Part shown: positions 7,886 through 15,569 of the stretch, piece by piece
How the letters are laid out: each line of letters begins with the position of its first letter
How positions within the stretch are numbered: position 1 is the stretch's first letter
Origin: Acidovorax sp. MR-S7
Lineage (GTDB): Bacteria > Pseudomonadota > Gammaproteobacteria > Burkholderiales > Burkholderiaceae_C
Direction of reading: 5' to 3'
Length of the DNA: 43,861 nucleotides
Assembly (NCBI RefSeq): GCF_000400995.2
Contig: NZ_DF238896.1
Location: 1 to 43,861 of the forward strand
Made by a program: the position numbers and the translations under genes
The notes under the pieces: model-generated
Seen by the model: only the letters and a program-made list of their open reading frames with translations
The model's database searches: none
What the model was told of the DNA's origin: nothing

Positions 7886-8332
7886 ATGGTGACGAACATA
7901 CACAGCCCATGGGGTCTGCGCCTGGCGACGCTGGCGCTCTGGGCGCTGGCCGGTGCCAGCGCGGTCTATTGGGGGCTGCGGCTGTCGGCGCCCGCCGCCG
8001 GCCCGGCCTTCGCCCCGCCGGCGTCCGCGCCCGTGGCGGCCGATCCGCAGGCCCTGGCGCGGCTGCTGGGCGCGAACCCCGTGGTGGCGGCGGCCAGCGC
8101 GGCGCCCGCGGCAGCCAGCCGTTTCGTGCTGCTGGGCGTGCTGTCCGGCACGGCCAGCGGCGGCGGCGCGGCCTTGATCGCCGTGGACGGCAAGCCTGCC
8201 AAGCCCTACCGCGTGGGCGCCACGGTGGAGCCGGGCCTGGTGCTGCAGTCGCTGGGCAGGCGCGAGGCGCGGCTGGGCGCCTCCATGGACGGCGCGGCCA
8301 CGCTGGCGCTGGAAGTGGCGCGCAAGAAATAG
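7886..8332 (+). CDS. gspC: Type II secretion protein GspC (short form without PDZ domain)
   Basis: 148 residues: an N-terminal membrane helix (about 13-32, LATLALWALAGASAVYWGL), an Ala/Pro-rich linker, and the HR domain (about 78-148) with FVLLGVLSGTASGGGAALIAVDGKPAKPYRVGATVEPGLVLQ split over the β-strands. The HR domain contacts the secretin N0 domain and links inner to outer membrane platforms. Canonical GspC proteins are about twice as long and end in a PDZ or coiled-coil domain, which is absent here. It is transcribed away from gspG and ends 11 nt before convergent cobC. Confidence 0.85.
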   Translation: MVTNIHSPWGLRLATLALWALAGASAVYWGLRLSAPAAGPAFAPPASAPVAADPQALARLLGANPVVAAASAAPAAASRFVLLGVLSGTASGGGAALIAVDGKPAKPYRVGATVEPGLVLQSLGRREARLGASMDGAATLALEVARKK

Positions 8333-8343
8333 CTTCAGTAGCT

Positions 8344-8898
8344 TCAGGCGAGCAGTACGGTGGCCCAGGCGCCGAAGGCGGGCGCCTCCTTCGGCCATTC
8401 GTGGGACTGGGGCATGCGCTGCGTGCCATGCGCCTGGAGCCACCGCACGCAGCGCGCCACGCCGGCGTGCGTGATCCAGACCACGTCGCGCTCCAGCGCG
8501 GCGGCGTCCCGCAGTGCGGCGTCCACGCGCGCCAGCATGGCGGCCAGCGGCTCGCCGCCGCCCGGGGCGTGCTCGCAGAACCGGGCGGTCCAGGCGTCGA
8601 TGTCGGTGCGGGCGATGGCGCTCCAGGCGCGTCCCTCCCAGGTGCCAAAGTCCATCTCGGCGATGCGCGGCTCCGGGTTCAGTGCCAAATCGGGCCGCAG
8701 CGCTTGCAGGGAAAGTGCGAGCAGCTCACATCTTTGTAGCGGAGAATGCTGCACCCACACACCGTTGGGCAGGGCGCGGGCCAGCGCGGCGGCGGCATCG
8801 CGCGTGGCCTGGGTGTCGGCGGGCATATCCAGTTGGCCGTAGCAGATGCCGGCCCCCACGAGGGGGCGCGCATGGCGCACCAGCCACAGCGTGCTCAT
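8344..8898 (-). CDS. cobC: Histidine phosphatase, probable α-ribazole phosphatase CobC
   Basis: 184 residues with the phosphohistidine RHG-type motif LVRHARPLV near the N-terminus (catalytic His in R-H-A), a second catalytic region EMDFGTWEGR and a C-terminal VWITHAGVARC His motif. In cobalamin assembly this enzyme removes the 5'-phosphate from α-ribazole phosphate or adenosylcobalamin phosphate in the cytoplasm. The start at 8898 overlaps the cobS stop (ATGA), and that coupling to CobS makes cobC more likely than a generic phosphoglycerate-mutase-like phosphatase. A longer upstream frame runs through cobS and is not coding. Confidence 0.87.
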   Translation of the reverse strand: MSTLWLVRHARPLVGAGICYGQLDMPADTQATRDAAAALARALPNGVWVQHSPLQRCELLALSLQALRPDLALNPEPRIAEMDFGTWEGRAWSAIARTDIDAWTARFCEHAPGGGEPLAAMLARVDAALRDAAALERDVVWITHAGVARCVRWLQAHGTQRMPQSHEWPKEAPAFGAWATVLLA

Positions 8899-9698
8899 CG
8901 TGCCAGGGCGAGGGCCGCGCCCAGGTAGAAACCGATCTCTGCGACCTGCTGCGCCGCTCCCAGGCAGTCGCCCGTGAAGCCCTGCAGCCGCCGCGCGAAG
9001 CGCCAGCCCATCCAGGCTGCGCCCAGCGCGCTGCAGGCCATGGATGCTATCAGTGCAGGAGCGCCTAGCGCTTGCTGGGCAAGCGCCAGAGGCACAAGAC
9101 ACCACAAGGCTGCCACGGCCAGCGCGCGGGCGGAGATCTGGTCGGCCAGCGGCTTGCTCTTGGACGTGGCGGTGTCGCCCACGTGGGGCAGCGTGCGCAC
9201 GATGCACAGCGGCCACAGGCGCGAGAGCACGTGCGCGCCCACGATCGCGCCCAGCGCGGCGGCCAGCCCGTGGCTGCCCAGGTGCGCGAGCAGCGCCACC
9301 TTGGCCAGCAGCGCCAGCACCAGCGCCATCGCGCCGAAGGCGCCGATGCGCGAGTCCTTCATGATCTCCAGCGCGCGCTCGCGCTGGTAGGCGCCGCCCA
9401 GGCCGTCGGCCACGTCGGCGAGGCCGTCTTCATGGAAGCCGCCGGTCATGAGCACGGTGGCGGCGGTGGAGAGCACGGCCGCCACGGCCGGGGCGAACGG
9501 GCCCGGCCCCAGCGCCAGCAGCAGCGCGCCGTACACCAGTGCCGCCAGCGCCGCCGCGAGCCAGCCCACGCCGGGAAAATGCGCGCTGGCCGCGCGCAGC
9601 ATGGCGGGGCTGTAGCCCACCCACGCGGCCAGCCGCCCGGTGACGGGGATGCGCGTGAAGAACTGCACGGCCAGCAGGTAGTGGCGCAGGGCTTGCAC
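8895..9698 (-). CDS. cobS: Adenosylcobinamide-GDP ribazoletransferase CobS
   Basis: 267 residues; a polytopic inner-membrane enzyme joining adenosylcobinamide-GDP to α-ribazole (phosphate) to give adenosylcobalamin (phosphate). Conserved features are the start YLLAVQFFTRIPV, the metal-binding GGFHEDGLADVADGLGG and the RALEIMKDSRIGAFGA block, plus several hydrophobic helices. It is translationally coupled to cobC. Residues around 200-215 (LALAQQALGAPALIAS) are encoded by a copy of the CAGCGCTTG repeat, so part of a membrane helix is repeat-derived. Confidence 0.93.
   Translation of the reverse strand: MQALRHYLLAVQFFTRIPVTGRLAAWVGYSPAMLRAASAHFPGVGWLAAALAALVYGALLLALGPGPFAPAVAAVLSTAATVLMTGGFHEDGLADVADGLGGAYQRERALEIMKDSRIGAFGAMALVLALLAKVALLAHLGSHGLAAALGAIVGAHVLSRLWPLCIVRTLPHVGDTATSKSKPLADQISARALAVAALWCLVPLALAQQALGAPALIASMACSALGAAWMGWRFARRLQGFTGDCLGAAQQVAEIGFYLGAALALAR
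9058..9096 (-). repeat. CAGCGCTTG palindromic repeat, copy B (inside cobS)
   Basis: The plus strand reads gcgcctagcgcttgctgggc then aagcgccagaggca. In the cobS frame it encodes LALAQQALGA, the same reading phase of the palindrome used in the copies within the peptide-binding protein and pgi. Confidence 0.65.
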
Positions 9699-9714
9699 TG
9701 GTTGCTACTTAAGT

Positions 9715-9751
9715 AATAGCTGATTGCGCTTGATGGGCGGGCGCTGGAGGC
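9715..9751. repeat. CAGCGCTTG palindromic repeat, copy I (degenerate, ilvA-cobS gap)
   Basis: aatagctgattgcgcttgat then gggcgggcgctggaggc resembles the family consensus with one arm eroded. It fills most of the 68-nt gap between the ilvA stop and the cobS start, where no other signal is seen. Confidence 0.45.
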
Positions 9752-9766
9752 CGGTTCGGCTTGAAA

Positions 9767-11332
9767 TCAGCCGCCGCCCGCCTGCAGGAACAGGCGGTAC
9801 GCGGGGTTCTGCGTTTCCTCGACGTAGGGGTAGTCCAGCGCCTGCAGGAAGGCGTCGAACGCGGCCGTGTCGTCCGGCGGCACCTGCATGCCCACGAGGA
9901 TGCGGCCGTAGTCCGCGCCCTGGTTGCGGTAGTGGAACAGCGAGATGTTCCAGGTGGGCTGCATCAGGCTCAGGAACTTGAACAGCGCGCCGGGCCGCTC
10001 GGGAAAGGTGAAGCGCATCAGGCGCTCGTCCTGCGCCAGGGCCGAGTGGCCGCCCACGAGGTGGCGCAGGTGTTCCTTGGCGAGTTCGTCGTGCGTGAGG
10101 TCCAGCGACTCGAAGCCGTTCCTCTGGAAGTTCCTGGCGATCTTTTCCGACTCGCCCCGCCCATGGGTGGACAGGCCCACGAAGACGTGGGCGCGTCGCG
10201 CGTCGCTGATGCGGTAGTTGAACTCGGTCACGCTGCGCGGGCCGCCGGGCAGGGCGCCCACCACCTCGCAGAAGCGCCGGAACGAGCCGCGCTCCTCGGG
10301 GATGGTGACGGCGAACAGCGCCTCGCGCTCCTCGCCCACCTCGGCGCGCTCGGCCACGAAGCGCAGGCGGTCGAAGTTCATGTTGGCGCCGCAGAGGATG
10401 GCGGCGTAGGTCTCGCCCTTGGTCTTGTGCTGGGCGACGTACTGCTTGATGGCCGCCACGGCCAGCGCGCCCGCGGGCTCGACGATGCTGCGGGTGTCCA
10501 CGAAGATGTCTTTGATCGCGGCGCAGACGGCGTCGGTGTCGACGATCACGAAATCGTCCACCAGGCCGCTGGTGACCCGGAAGGTCTCCTCGCCCACCAG
10601 CTTGACGGCCGTGCCGTCGGAGAACAGGCCCACGTCGGGCAGTTGCACACGCCCCTGCGCGCGCACCGACTGGGCCATGGCGTCGGAGTCGTTCATCTGC
10701 ACGCCGATGACCTTGATCTCCGGCCGCACGGCCTTGATGTAGTTCGCCACGCCGGAAATCAGTCCGCCGCCGCCGATGGCGACGAACACCGCGTCGAGCC
10801 GGTTGCTGCCCAGCGCCTGGAGCTGGCGCAGCATCTCCATGGCGATGGTGCCCTGGCCGGCGATCACGTCCGGGTCGTCGAAGGGGTGCACGAAGGTCAG
10901 GCCCTCGTCCTGCTGAAGGCGGGCGGCGTGCTCGTAGGCGTCGGAATAGCTCTCGCCGGCCAGCACCACCTCGCCGCCGAGGGTCTTCACCGCGTCGATC
11001 TTGAGCTGCGGCGTGGTCGTGGGCATCACGATCACGGCGCGCGTGCCCAGCTTGCTGGCGCTCATCGCCACGCCCTGCGCGTGGTTGCCGGCCGAGGCGC
11101 AGATCACCCCGCGCGCGAGCTGCTCGGGCGAGAGCTGCGCCATCTTGTTGTAGGCGCCGCGCAGCTTGAAGCTGAACACCGGCTGCTGGTCCTCGCGCTT
11201 GAGCAGCACCTTGTTGTGCAGGCGGCGCGAGAGTGCCTTGGCGGGCTGCAGCTCGGACTCCACCGCCACGTCGTAGACGCGGGCCGTGAGGATCTTCTTC
11301 AGGTAGTCGAAGGGGGTGAGGGGCTGGGTCAT
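9767..11332 (-). CDS. ilvA: Threonine ammonia-lyase, biosynthetic, with double ACT-like regulatory domain
   Basis: 521 residues; a PLP enzyme converting threonine to 2-oxobutanoate, the first committed step to isoleucine. The catalytic domain has the PLP lysine in FSFKLRGAYNKM, the CASAGNHAQGVA Asn loop, AIGGGGLISG phosphate-binding glycines and CGANMNFDRLRF. The C-terminal part (from about residue 340) contains two ACT-like modules (FAVTIPEERGSFRRF; FTFPERPGALFKFL), the allosteric form inhibited by isoleucine. The length matches the long biosynthetic class. The ATG at 11332 begins MTQPLTPFDYLKKIL as in the family. An upstream terminator-like hairpin and short ORF suggest leader control. Confidence 0.96.
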   Translation of the reverse strand: MTQPLTPFDYLKKILTARVYDVAVESELQPAKALSRRLHNKVLLKREDQQPVFSFKLRGAYNKMAQLSPEQLARGVICASAGNHAQGVAMSASKLGTRAVIVMPTTTPQLKIDAVKTLGGEVVLAGESYSDAYEHAARLQQDEGLTFVHPFDDPDVIAGQGTIAMEMLRQLQALGSNRLDAVFVAIGGGGLISGVANYIKAVRPEIKVIGVQMNDSDAMAQSVRAQGRVQLPDVGLFSDGTAVKLVGEETFRVTSGLVDDFVIVDTDAVCAAIKDIFVDTRSIVEPAGALAVAAIKQYVAQHKTKGETYAAILCGANMNFDRLRFVAERAEVGEEREALFAVTIPEERGSFRRFCEVVGALPGGPRSVTEFNYRISDARRAHVFVGLSTHGRGESEKIARNFQRNGFESLDLTHDELAKEHLRHLVGGHSALAQDERLMRFTFPERPGALFKFLSLMQPTWNISLFHYRNQGADYGRILVGMQVPPDDTAAFDAFLQALDYPYVEETQNPAYRLFLQAGGG

Positions 11333-11377
11333 GGGGCGCACATCATAGAACCGACCCACCGGGGGGCTGTTCGGGCG

Positions 11378-11410
11378 AAAAAAAAGCCCCGGGCCGGAGG
11401 CCTGGGGCTT
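11378..11410 (-). terminator. Intrinsic terminator in the ilvA leader
   Basis: Read on the minus strand: a stem AAGCCCC-GGCC closed by a TCC loop against GGCC-GGGGCTT, running into eight Ts (11385-11378). It lies 46 nt upstream of the ilvA start codon and downstream of a possible promoter, so it would end transcription before ilvA. That is the arrangement of an attenuator rather than of an ordinary gene-end terminator. On the plus strand there is no T tract, so it is not a good terminator for a rightward transcript. Confidence 0.75.
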
Positions 11411-11456
11411 AATCCATCCTTTTGAGGAGATGGAGGAGACAATCGGTGCGAAGCAT
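11409..11456 (-). CDS. Possible leader peptide upstream of ilvA
   Basis: A 15-codon ORF, MLRTDCLLHLLKRMD, whose TAA stop runs directly into the 5' arm of the terminator hairpin. Five of 15 residues are Leu (one CTT, four CTC); there is no Ile or Val. An in-frame ATG at 11468 would extend it to 19 residues (MRCS added). No Shine-Dalgarno sequence is visible, and the upstream ATG may be at or next to the transcription start. A 6-bp hairpin TCCATC/GATGGA lies inside the ORF and could act as a pause structure. The role as a leader peptide is inferred from position; translation is unproven. Confidence 0.4.
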   Translation of the reverse strand: MLRTDCLLHLLKRMD

Positions 11457-11474
11457 CGAGCAACGCATGGCCGC

Positions 11475-11480
11475 ATTGTA
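11475..11480 (-). promoter_or_regulatory. Candidate -10 element for the ilvA leader transcript
   Basis: The minus strand reads TACAAT, one mismatch from TATAAT. The upstream region has only weak -35 matches (TTGCTG at a long 20-nt spacing). Transcription would begin near 11468, giving a leader of about 60 nt before the terminator stem. Confidence 0.35.
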
Positions 11481-11544
11481 GCGCGTTGGTTGTTGCGTTG
11501 CAGCAAAATCGCACATTCGTTCTATTCTTTGGAGAAAAAACAAC

Positions 11545-11994
11545 ATGGAATGCACCGTCACCTGGACCGGCGCCGCCGGTACGCGCTCCGGCATGGGCTT
11601 CATCGCCGAAACCGGCAGCGGCCACGTGCTGGCCATGGATGGCGCGCCGGATGCCGTGCGCCCCGAGAACGGCGGCCAGAACCTGGCGCCGCGCCCCATG
11701 GAAACCGTGCTCGCGGGCACGGGCGGCTGCACCGCCTACGACGTGGTGCTGATCCTCAAGCGCGGCCGGCACGACGTGCGCGGCTGCAGCGTGCGGCTCA
11801 CCTCCGAGCGTGCCGAGACCGATCCCAAGGTATTCACCCAGATCCACATGCACTTCACGGTGACAGGCCGGGGCCTGCCGGCCGAGGCCGTGGAGCGCGC
11901 CATCGCCATGAGCCACGACAAGTACTGCTCGGCCAGCATCATGCTGGGCAAGACGGCGCAGATCACCACGGGGTTCGAGATCGTCGAGGGCTGA
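11545..11994 (+). CDS. OsmC family protein (YhfA-like)
   Basis: 149 residues of the OsmC/Ohr fold, small dimeric thiol-dependent proteins often acting on peroxides. The first catalytic Cys lies in the expected helix (TVLAGTGGCTAYDVVLILKR, Cys near residue 63) and the second in HDKYCSASIMLGKTA (Cys near 131). The N-terminal strand TVTWTGAAGTRSGMGF is typical of the YhfA branch rather than of organic-hydroperoxide resistance Ohr. GGAG lies 11 nt before the ATG. It is convergent with coq7, 6 nt from its stop, and divergent from ilvA. The exact substrate cannot be read from sequence. Confidence 0.88.
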   Translation: MECTVTWTGAAGTRSGMGFIAETGSGHVLAMDGAPDAVRPENGGQNLAPRPMETVLAGTGGCTAYDVVLILKRGRHDVRGCSVRLTSERAETDPKVFTQIHMHFTVTGRGLPAEAVERAIAMSHDKYCSASIMLGKTAQITTGFEIVEG

Positions 11995-12000
11995 GCCCCC

Positions 12001-12618
12001 CTATATGTAGTGCGCCGTCGTCGTCATGAACTTGGCGGCAGCCCGCATCAGCCACTGCGCCGGTGCGGGCAGCGGCGCTGCCCCGGCGGCCAGCGCCTGA
12101 GTGGCGTGGCGCTCCTCGTCCTCCTGCATGCGCGCGACGATGGCGCGCGAGGGCGCATCCTCCTCGGGCAGGCGGTGCAGATGGCTTTGCAGATGTGCAG
12201 ACACCTGCTTTTCCGTCTCCACGACGAAACCCAGGCTGGCGCGGTCGCTCACGCCGGCTGCCGCCAGGCCGATGCAGAAGGCGCCGGTGAACCAGAGCGG
12301 GTTCAGCAGGCTGGGGCGGCTGTGCAGGATGTCGAGGCGCTCGCGGGTCCAGGCGAGATGGTCCGTCTCCTCCTTGGCCGCCACCAGCAGGTCCTGGCGA
12401 AGAGCTTCATCGCGCGTCACGCAGGCCTGGGCCATGTACAGGGCCTGGGCACACACTTCGCCGACATGGTTGACGCGCATCAGCGCGCCTGACAGGCGCG
12501 CCTGTGGTGCAGCGAGCTGGACAGGGGGCAGGGCGGCGGCGGGCGACGGCTGCGAGGCCTGCGGCGTTGCGAACAGGGTTCTCAAGGCGCTGTCGGCAGC
12601 GATCAGGAAGCGGTCCAT
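12001..12618 (-). CDS. coq7: 3-demethoxyubiquinol 3-hydroxylase Coq7
   Basis: 205 residues; a membrane-associated carboxylate-bridged di-iron monooxygenase that catalyses the last hydroxylation of ubiquinone synthesis. The iron ligands are present: Glu in [14 protein letters not shown]-x-x-H in KEETDHLAW, Glu in FVVETEKQV, and E-x-x-H in [10 protein letters not shown]. The start is taken at MDRFLIAAD (12618), as in betaproteobacterial homologues; an in-frame ATG at 12645 would add nine residues. Coq7 replaces UbiF in many proteobacteria. Confidence 0.94.
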   Translation of the reverse strand: MDRFLIAADSALRTLFATPQASQPSPAAALPPVQLAAPQARLSGALMRVNHVGEVCAQALYMAQACVTRDEALRQDLLVAAKEETDHLAWTRERLDILHSRPSLLNPLWFTGAFCIGLAAAGVSDRASLGFVVETEKQVSAHLQSHLHRLPEEDAPSRAIVARMQEDEERHATQALAAGAAPLPAPAQWLMRAAAKFMTTTAHYI

Positions 12619-12927
12619 AAAAGCACAATGTTGGTCAAAACGCACAAAGTGCGGCGTACTGGCGCAAAAAACAGCACATCGCTGCCTGCGCGGAGCAACA
12701 ATAAGCCAGTTTTGCCGCGCCTCTGGGCATGTTGCGGTACAGCAACGAAAACCCGCTTTTCGCCCGATTGTGCGGGAATTCCTTTGCGAAACCCGGCGGC
12801 GTCTGTTGCAATAGGAGGAACTTCCCCACCAGGAGGTTGGCCCGGGGAACCGGCGGGGCTGTGCGTGAGCTGCACCCCATAGTCCTCTCGATCCGGGGCC
12901 CTCTGTTTAACCTTGGAGTAACTCGCA
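12619..12927. other. 309-nt intergenic region between coq7 and the first porin
   Basis: It contains divergent control regions and no convincing ORF: the open frames here lack ribosome-binding sites and are short. A candidate σ70 promoter for the porin is listed separately. No repeat of the CAGCGCTTG family and no clear operator palindrome were recognised. Confidence 0.5.
12784..12812 (+). promoter_or_regulatory. Candidate σ70 promoter of the first porin gene
   Basis: TTGCGA, 17 nt, TGCAAT. Transcription would start near 12819, leaving about 108 nt of 5' untranslated RNA, long enough for post-transcriptional control as is common for porins. The -10 element is only moderately good. Confidence 0.35.
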
Positions 12928-14010
12928 ATGAAAAAATCCCTGATTGCCCTGGCAGTGCTGGCCGCTTCTGGCGCCGCAATGGCCCAGTCCTCCGTGACCC
13001 TGTACGGCGTGGCTGACGCCGGCGTGACCTTCATCAACGGCAAGGACAACTGGTCTGGCCTGACCTCCGGCAATAACCTGACCAGCCGTATCGGTTTCCG
13101 CGGCGTGGAAGATCTGGGTGGCGGCCTGAAGGCCAACTTCCGCCTGGAAGGCGGCGTGAACCTGGACAGCGGCGACGGCGCTTCCGGCTATGCAGGTGCC
13201 AAGGCTGGCGAAGGCTTCGTGTTCAAGCGTAACGCGACCGTGGGCCTGGAAGGTGGTTTCGGTGAAGTGCGTCTGGGTCGCGAACTGACCGCAGCCTACA
13301 ACGCCACCGCTCGTTACGACGTGTTCGGCAGCGTGGGTCTGGCACAGTCCCGCCTGTGGGCTGACGGTGGTGTGGTCGACGCAACGGGCAACCCCGCTGC
13401 TGTGACGACGAACCAGCGCGTGAGCAACGCCATCACCTACGTGTCCCCCAACATCGCTGGTTTCAAGGCTGCCGTGAACTACGGCTTCGGCGAAGTGGCT
13501 GGCAAGAACGGCGACAGCCGTTACCTGGGCGCTGGCCTGACCTATGACAACGGCCCCCTGAGCCTGGGTCTGGGTCTGGAGCGTCTGAGCAAGGGCGTGA
13601 ACTCCTCCGTGAACGGCGACATCGACGCCTGGAGCCTGGGCGGTTCGTTCGACCTCGGCGTGGCCAAGCTGCTGGGTGGCTATCGTCAGTCCACCTCCGA
13701 CAACTACGCCGCTTCCGGCAACGACAACAAGCGCAAGGGCTACATGCTGGCTGTGACCGCTCCCGTGGGCCCCGGCCTGGTGCGTGCTGCCTACGACCGT
13801 TACGAAAACAACTTCAACGGCAACAAGGCCAAGGCTGACCAGTTCGGCATCGGCTACGTGTACAGCCTGTCCAAGCGCACTTCCGTGTACGGCACCTACG
13901 CCTACCTGAAGAACAAGGACGGCGCCAACCTGTACACCCTGGGTTCCGGTGGCCTGAAGGACAACGGTTCGCAGCAAGGTCTGCAAGTCGGCATCAGCCA
14001 CACGTTCTAA
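12928..14010 (+). CDS. Gram-negative porin (Omp32-like, trimeric general porin family)
   Basis: 360 residues with a signal peptide MKKSLIALAVLAASGAAMAQ ending in AMA|Q. The mature start SSVTLYGVADAGVTF is characteristic of betaproteobacterial porins. Further hallmarks are SRIGFRGVEDLGGGLKANF, the loop-3 region, and a C-terminal β-strand GLQVGISHTF ending in Phe as required for BAM assembly. The Omp32 class is anion-selective. Codon choice is far more biased than in the flanking genes (GGC/GGT, CTG, AAC, AAG), which fits an abundant protein. GGAG precedes the ATG, and a strong terminator follows at 14048. Confidence 0.95.
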   Translation: MKKSLIALAVLAASGAAMAQSSVTLYGVADAGVTFINGKDNWSGLTSGNNLTSRIGFRGVEDLGGGLKANFRLEGGVNLDSGDGASGYAGAKAGEGFVFKRNATVGLEGGFGEVRLGRELTAAYNATARYDVFGSVGLAQSRLWADGGVVDATGNPAAVTTNQRVSNAITYVSPNIAGFKAAVNYGFGEVAGKNGDSRYLGAGLTYDNGPLSLGLGLERLSKGVNSSVNGDIDAWSLGGSFDLGVAKLLGGYRQSTSDNYAASGNDNKRKGYMLAVTAPVGPGLVRAAYDRYENNFNGNKAKADQFGIGYVYSLSKRTSVYGTYAYLKNKDGANLYTLGSGGLKDNGSQQGLQVGISHTF

Positions 14011-14047
14011 TGCCCGGCTGGCGTATGCCAGCTTTGCATGAACGGCA

Positions 14048-14080
14048 AAAACCGCTGCCTTCGGGCAGCGGTTTTTTTTT
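14048..14080 (+). terminator. Intrinsic terminator of the first porin gene
   Basis: ACCGCTGCC - TTCG - GGCAGCGGT with a UUCG-type tetraloop and nine Ts (14072-14080). It lies 37 nt after the stop codon. The As on the 5' side could also let it work leftward. Confidence 0.92.
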
Positions 14081-14233
14081 CGTCTGTCCTATGAAGCCCG
14101 CACGGGCCAGCGTCACGCACGCAACAAAGAACTAGGGAAAACGCCTGTGGCTGGGAGGTGATACGGGCTTGTCCCCCAAGGGGCTATTTCTAAGAATGCA
14201 AGTTCCATCATCCTTAGAAGAGAGAGAGCACCT

Positions 14234-15466
14234 ATGCATTTGTTTGCAAAGAAAAATATCGTCCTGGCTGCCATGGCCGTGTGTAGCGCGGGTGCTTCCA
14301 TGGCCCAGACTGCCAATACCAGCAAGGTCCAGCTGTGGGGCATCGTGGACGTCGCCGTGCGCCACACCAACAACGAAGGTGCGGCGAAGGGGAGCAAGAC
14401 GCAAATGATGGGCGGCGGCATGTCGCAAAGCCGCTGGGGCATCAAGGTCGAGGAAGACCTGGGCGGAGGCAGCAAGGCGCTGGTGGAGCTGGAAAACCGC
14501 TTCGACGCCGATGCGGGCAATGCCGCAGTCAACGCGCCGTTCTTCCAGCTGGCCAACGTCGGTCTGCAGGGTGCCTATGGCCGCCTGACGGCGGGTCGCC
14601 AGTGGAACGTGCTGTTCGACGTGGTGACCAGCACCTACGCCTCGTTCCCCTACTCACCGTACATGGAGGCCTACAAGCCCGAGCTGGGCATGGCCGTGGG
14701 CGCGCGCAACAGCAATTCGCTGAAGTACATGTTCGCCACGCCGGACCGCAGCTTCGTCGGTGGTCTGCAATACTCGTTCGACGAGAACAACGACACATCG
14801 GCCATTGAAGCGGGCTTCCCCGGCAATGCCGCCAGCCTGCCGGCCCTCGTAGGAGCGCAGGCGCTGAGCACGGTCAATGGCGGTGCATGGAAAACCCTCG
14901 GTGGCTATCTGCGCTACTCCACCGGAGGCCTCGCAGTCGGCGGTGGCTTCCTGCGCACCGAACTGCCTGGCGGCACCGACGTGGATGCCTGGACGGTGGG
15001 CGGCTCCTACCGTACCGGCCCCTGGTATTTCATGACGGGCTATGCACAGAACAAGGCCAAGTTCGCCACGCCGGGCAGCGCCCTCGATCCAGTGAATATC
15101 CGCAATGCGGTGGACAAGGCGATCCTGGGCGCGTTCTGGGCCGGCCAGACCAATGGCGGCTTCCAGCCGGGCGATGCCAACAAGCGCCAGCTGGTAAAGC
15201 TGGGCGTGGGCTACCAGCTCACCTCCCAGTTGAACCTGGGCATGCACTACTACCGCGGCAAGCAGTCCGGCTCGGCCTCGGGCCTGTCCAACGGCAATTC
15301 CGACTTCCTGGTGGCCGTGGCGGACTACGCCTTCAGCAAGCGCACCGACGCCTACTTCGGCGTGGACCACACCAAGATCAGCGGCGGCAGCGCCGTGGTG
15401 CTGGATGCGGCCAGCGGTGCACGCAAGCGCACGGGCATCACCGTCGGCCTGCGCCACCGCTTCTGA
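14234..15466 (+). CDS. Second Gram-negative porin
   Basis: 410 residues with a signal peptide MHLFAKKNIVLAAMAVCSAGASMAQ cleaved after SMA (the string is given in parts: MHLFAKKNIV, then AAMAVCSAGASMA|Q). The mature start SKVQLWGIVDVAVRHTN differs from its neighbour. Porin hallmarks include SRWGIKVEEDLGGGSKALVE, NVGLQGAYGRLTAGRQWN and a C-terminal GITVGLRHRF ending in Phe. It is more diverged and 50 residues longer than the adjacent porin, with ordinary codon usage, so it is not a recent duplicate. A purine-rich GAAGAGAGAGAG precedes the ATG. Its closeness to the peptide ABC operon might reflect a shared substrate, but a terminator lies between them. Confidence 0.92.
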   Translation: MHLFAKKNIVLAAMAVCSAGASMAQTANTSKVQLWGIVDVAVRHTNNEGAAKGSKTQMMGGGMSQSRWGIKVEEDLGGGSKALVELENRFDADAGNAAVNAPFFQLANVGLQGAYGRLTAGRQWNVLFDVVTSTYASFPYSPYMEAYKPELGMAVGARNSNSLKYMFATPDRSFVGGLQYSFDENNDTSAIEAGFPGNAASLPALVGAQALSTVNGGAWKTLGGYLRYSTGGLAVGGGFLRTELPGGTDVDAWTVGGSYRTGPWYFMTGYAQNKAKFATPGSALDPVNIRNAVDKAILGAFWAGQTNGGFQPGDANKRQLVKLGVGYQLTSQLNLGMHYYRGKQSGSASGLSNGNSDFLVAVADYAFSKRTDAYFGVDHTKISGGSAVVLDAASGARKRTGITVGLRHRF

Positions 15467-15490
15467 CACCTTTTGCGCCGGCTTCGCAAG

Positions 15491-15512
15491 AACCTCCCTC
15501 GGGAGGTTTTTG
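15491..15512 (+). terminator. Intrinsic terminator of the second porin gene
   Basis: AACCTCC - CTCG - GGAGGTT followed by a short T-rich tract (TTTTTGTGTTTT), 24 nt after the stop codon. It separates the porin from the downstream ABC transporter operon. Confidence 0.85.
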
Positions 15513-15569
15513 TGTTTTGGGCCGGGCGCTTCCTGCTAGCATGGCCCGACTATTGCGTGGTTTATCCGA

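Noticed and set aside
12907-14001. 364-codon frame antisense to the first porin
   Set aside because: The strong codon bias of the porin leaves the reverse frame free of stops. The product has no signal, domain or ribosome-binding site.
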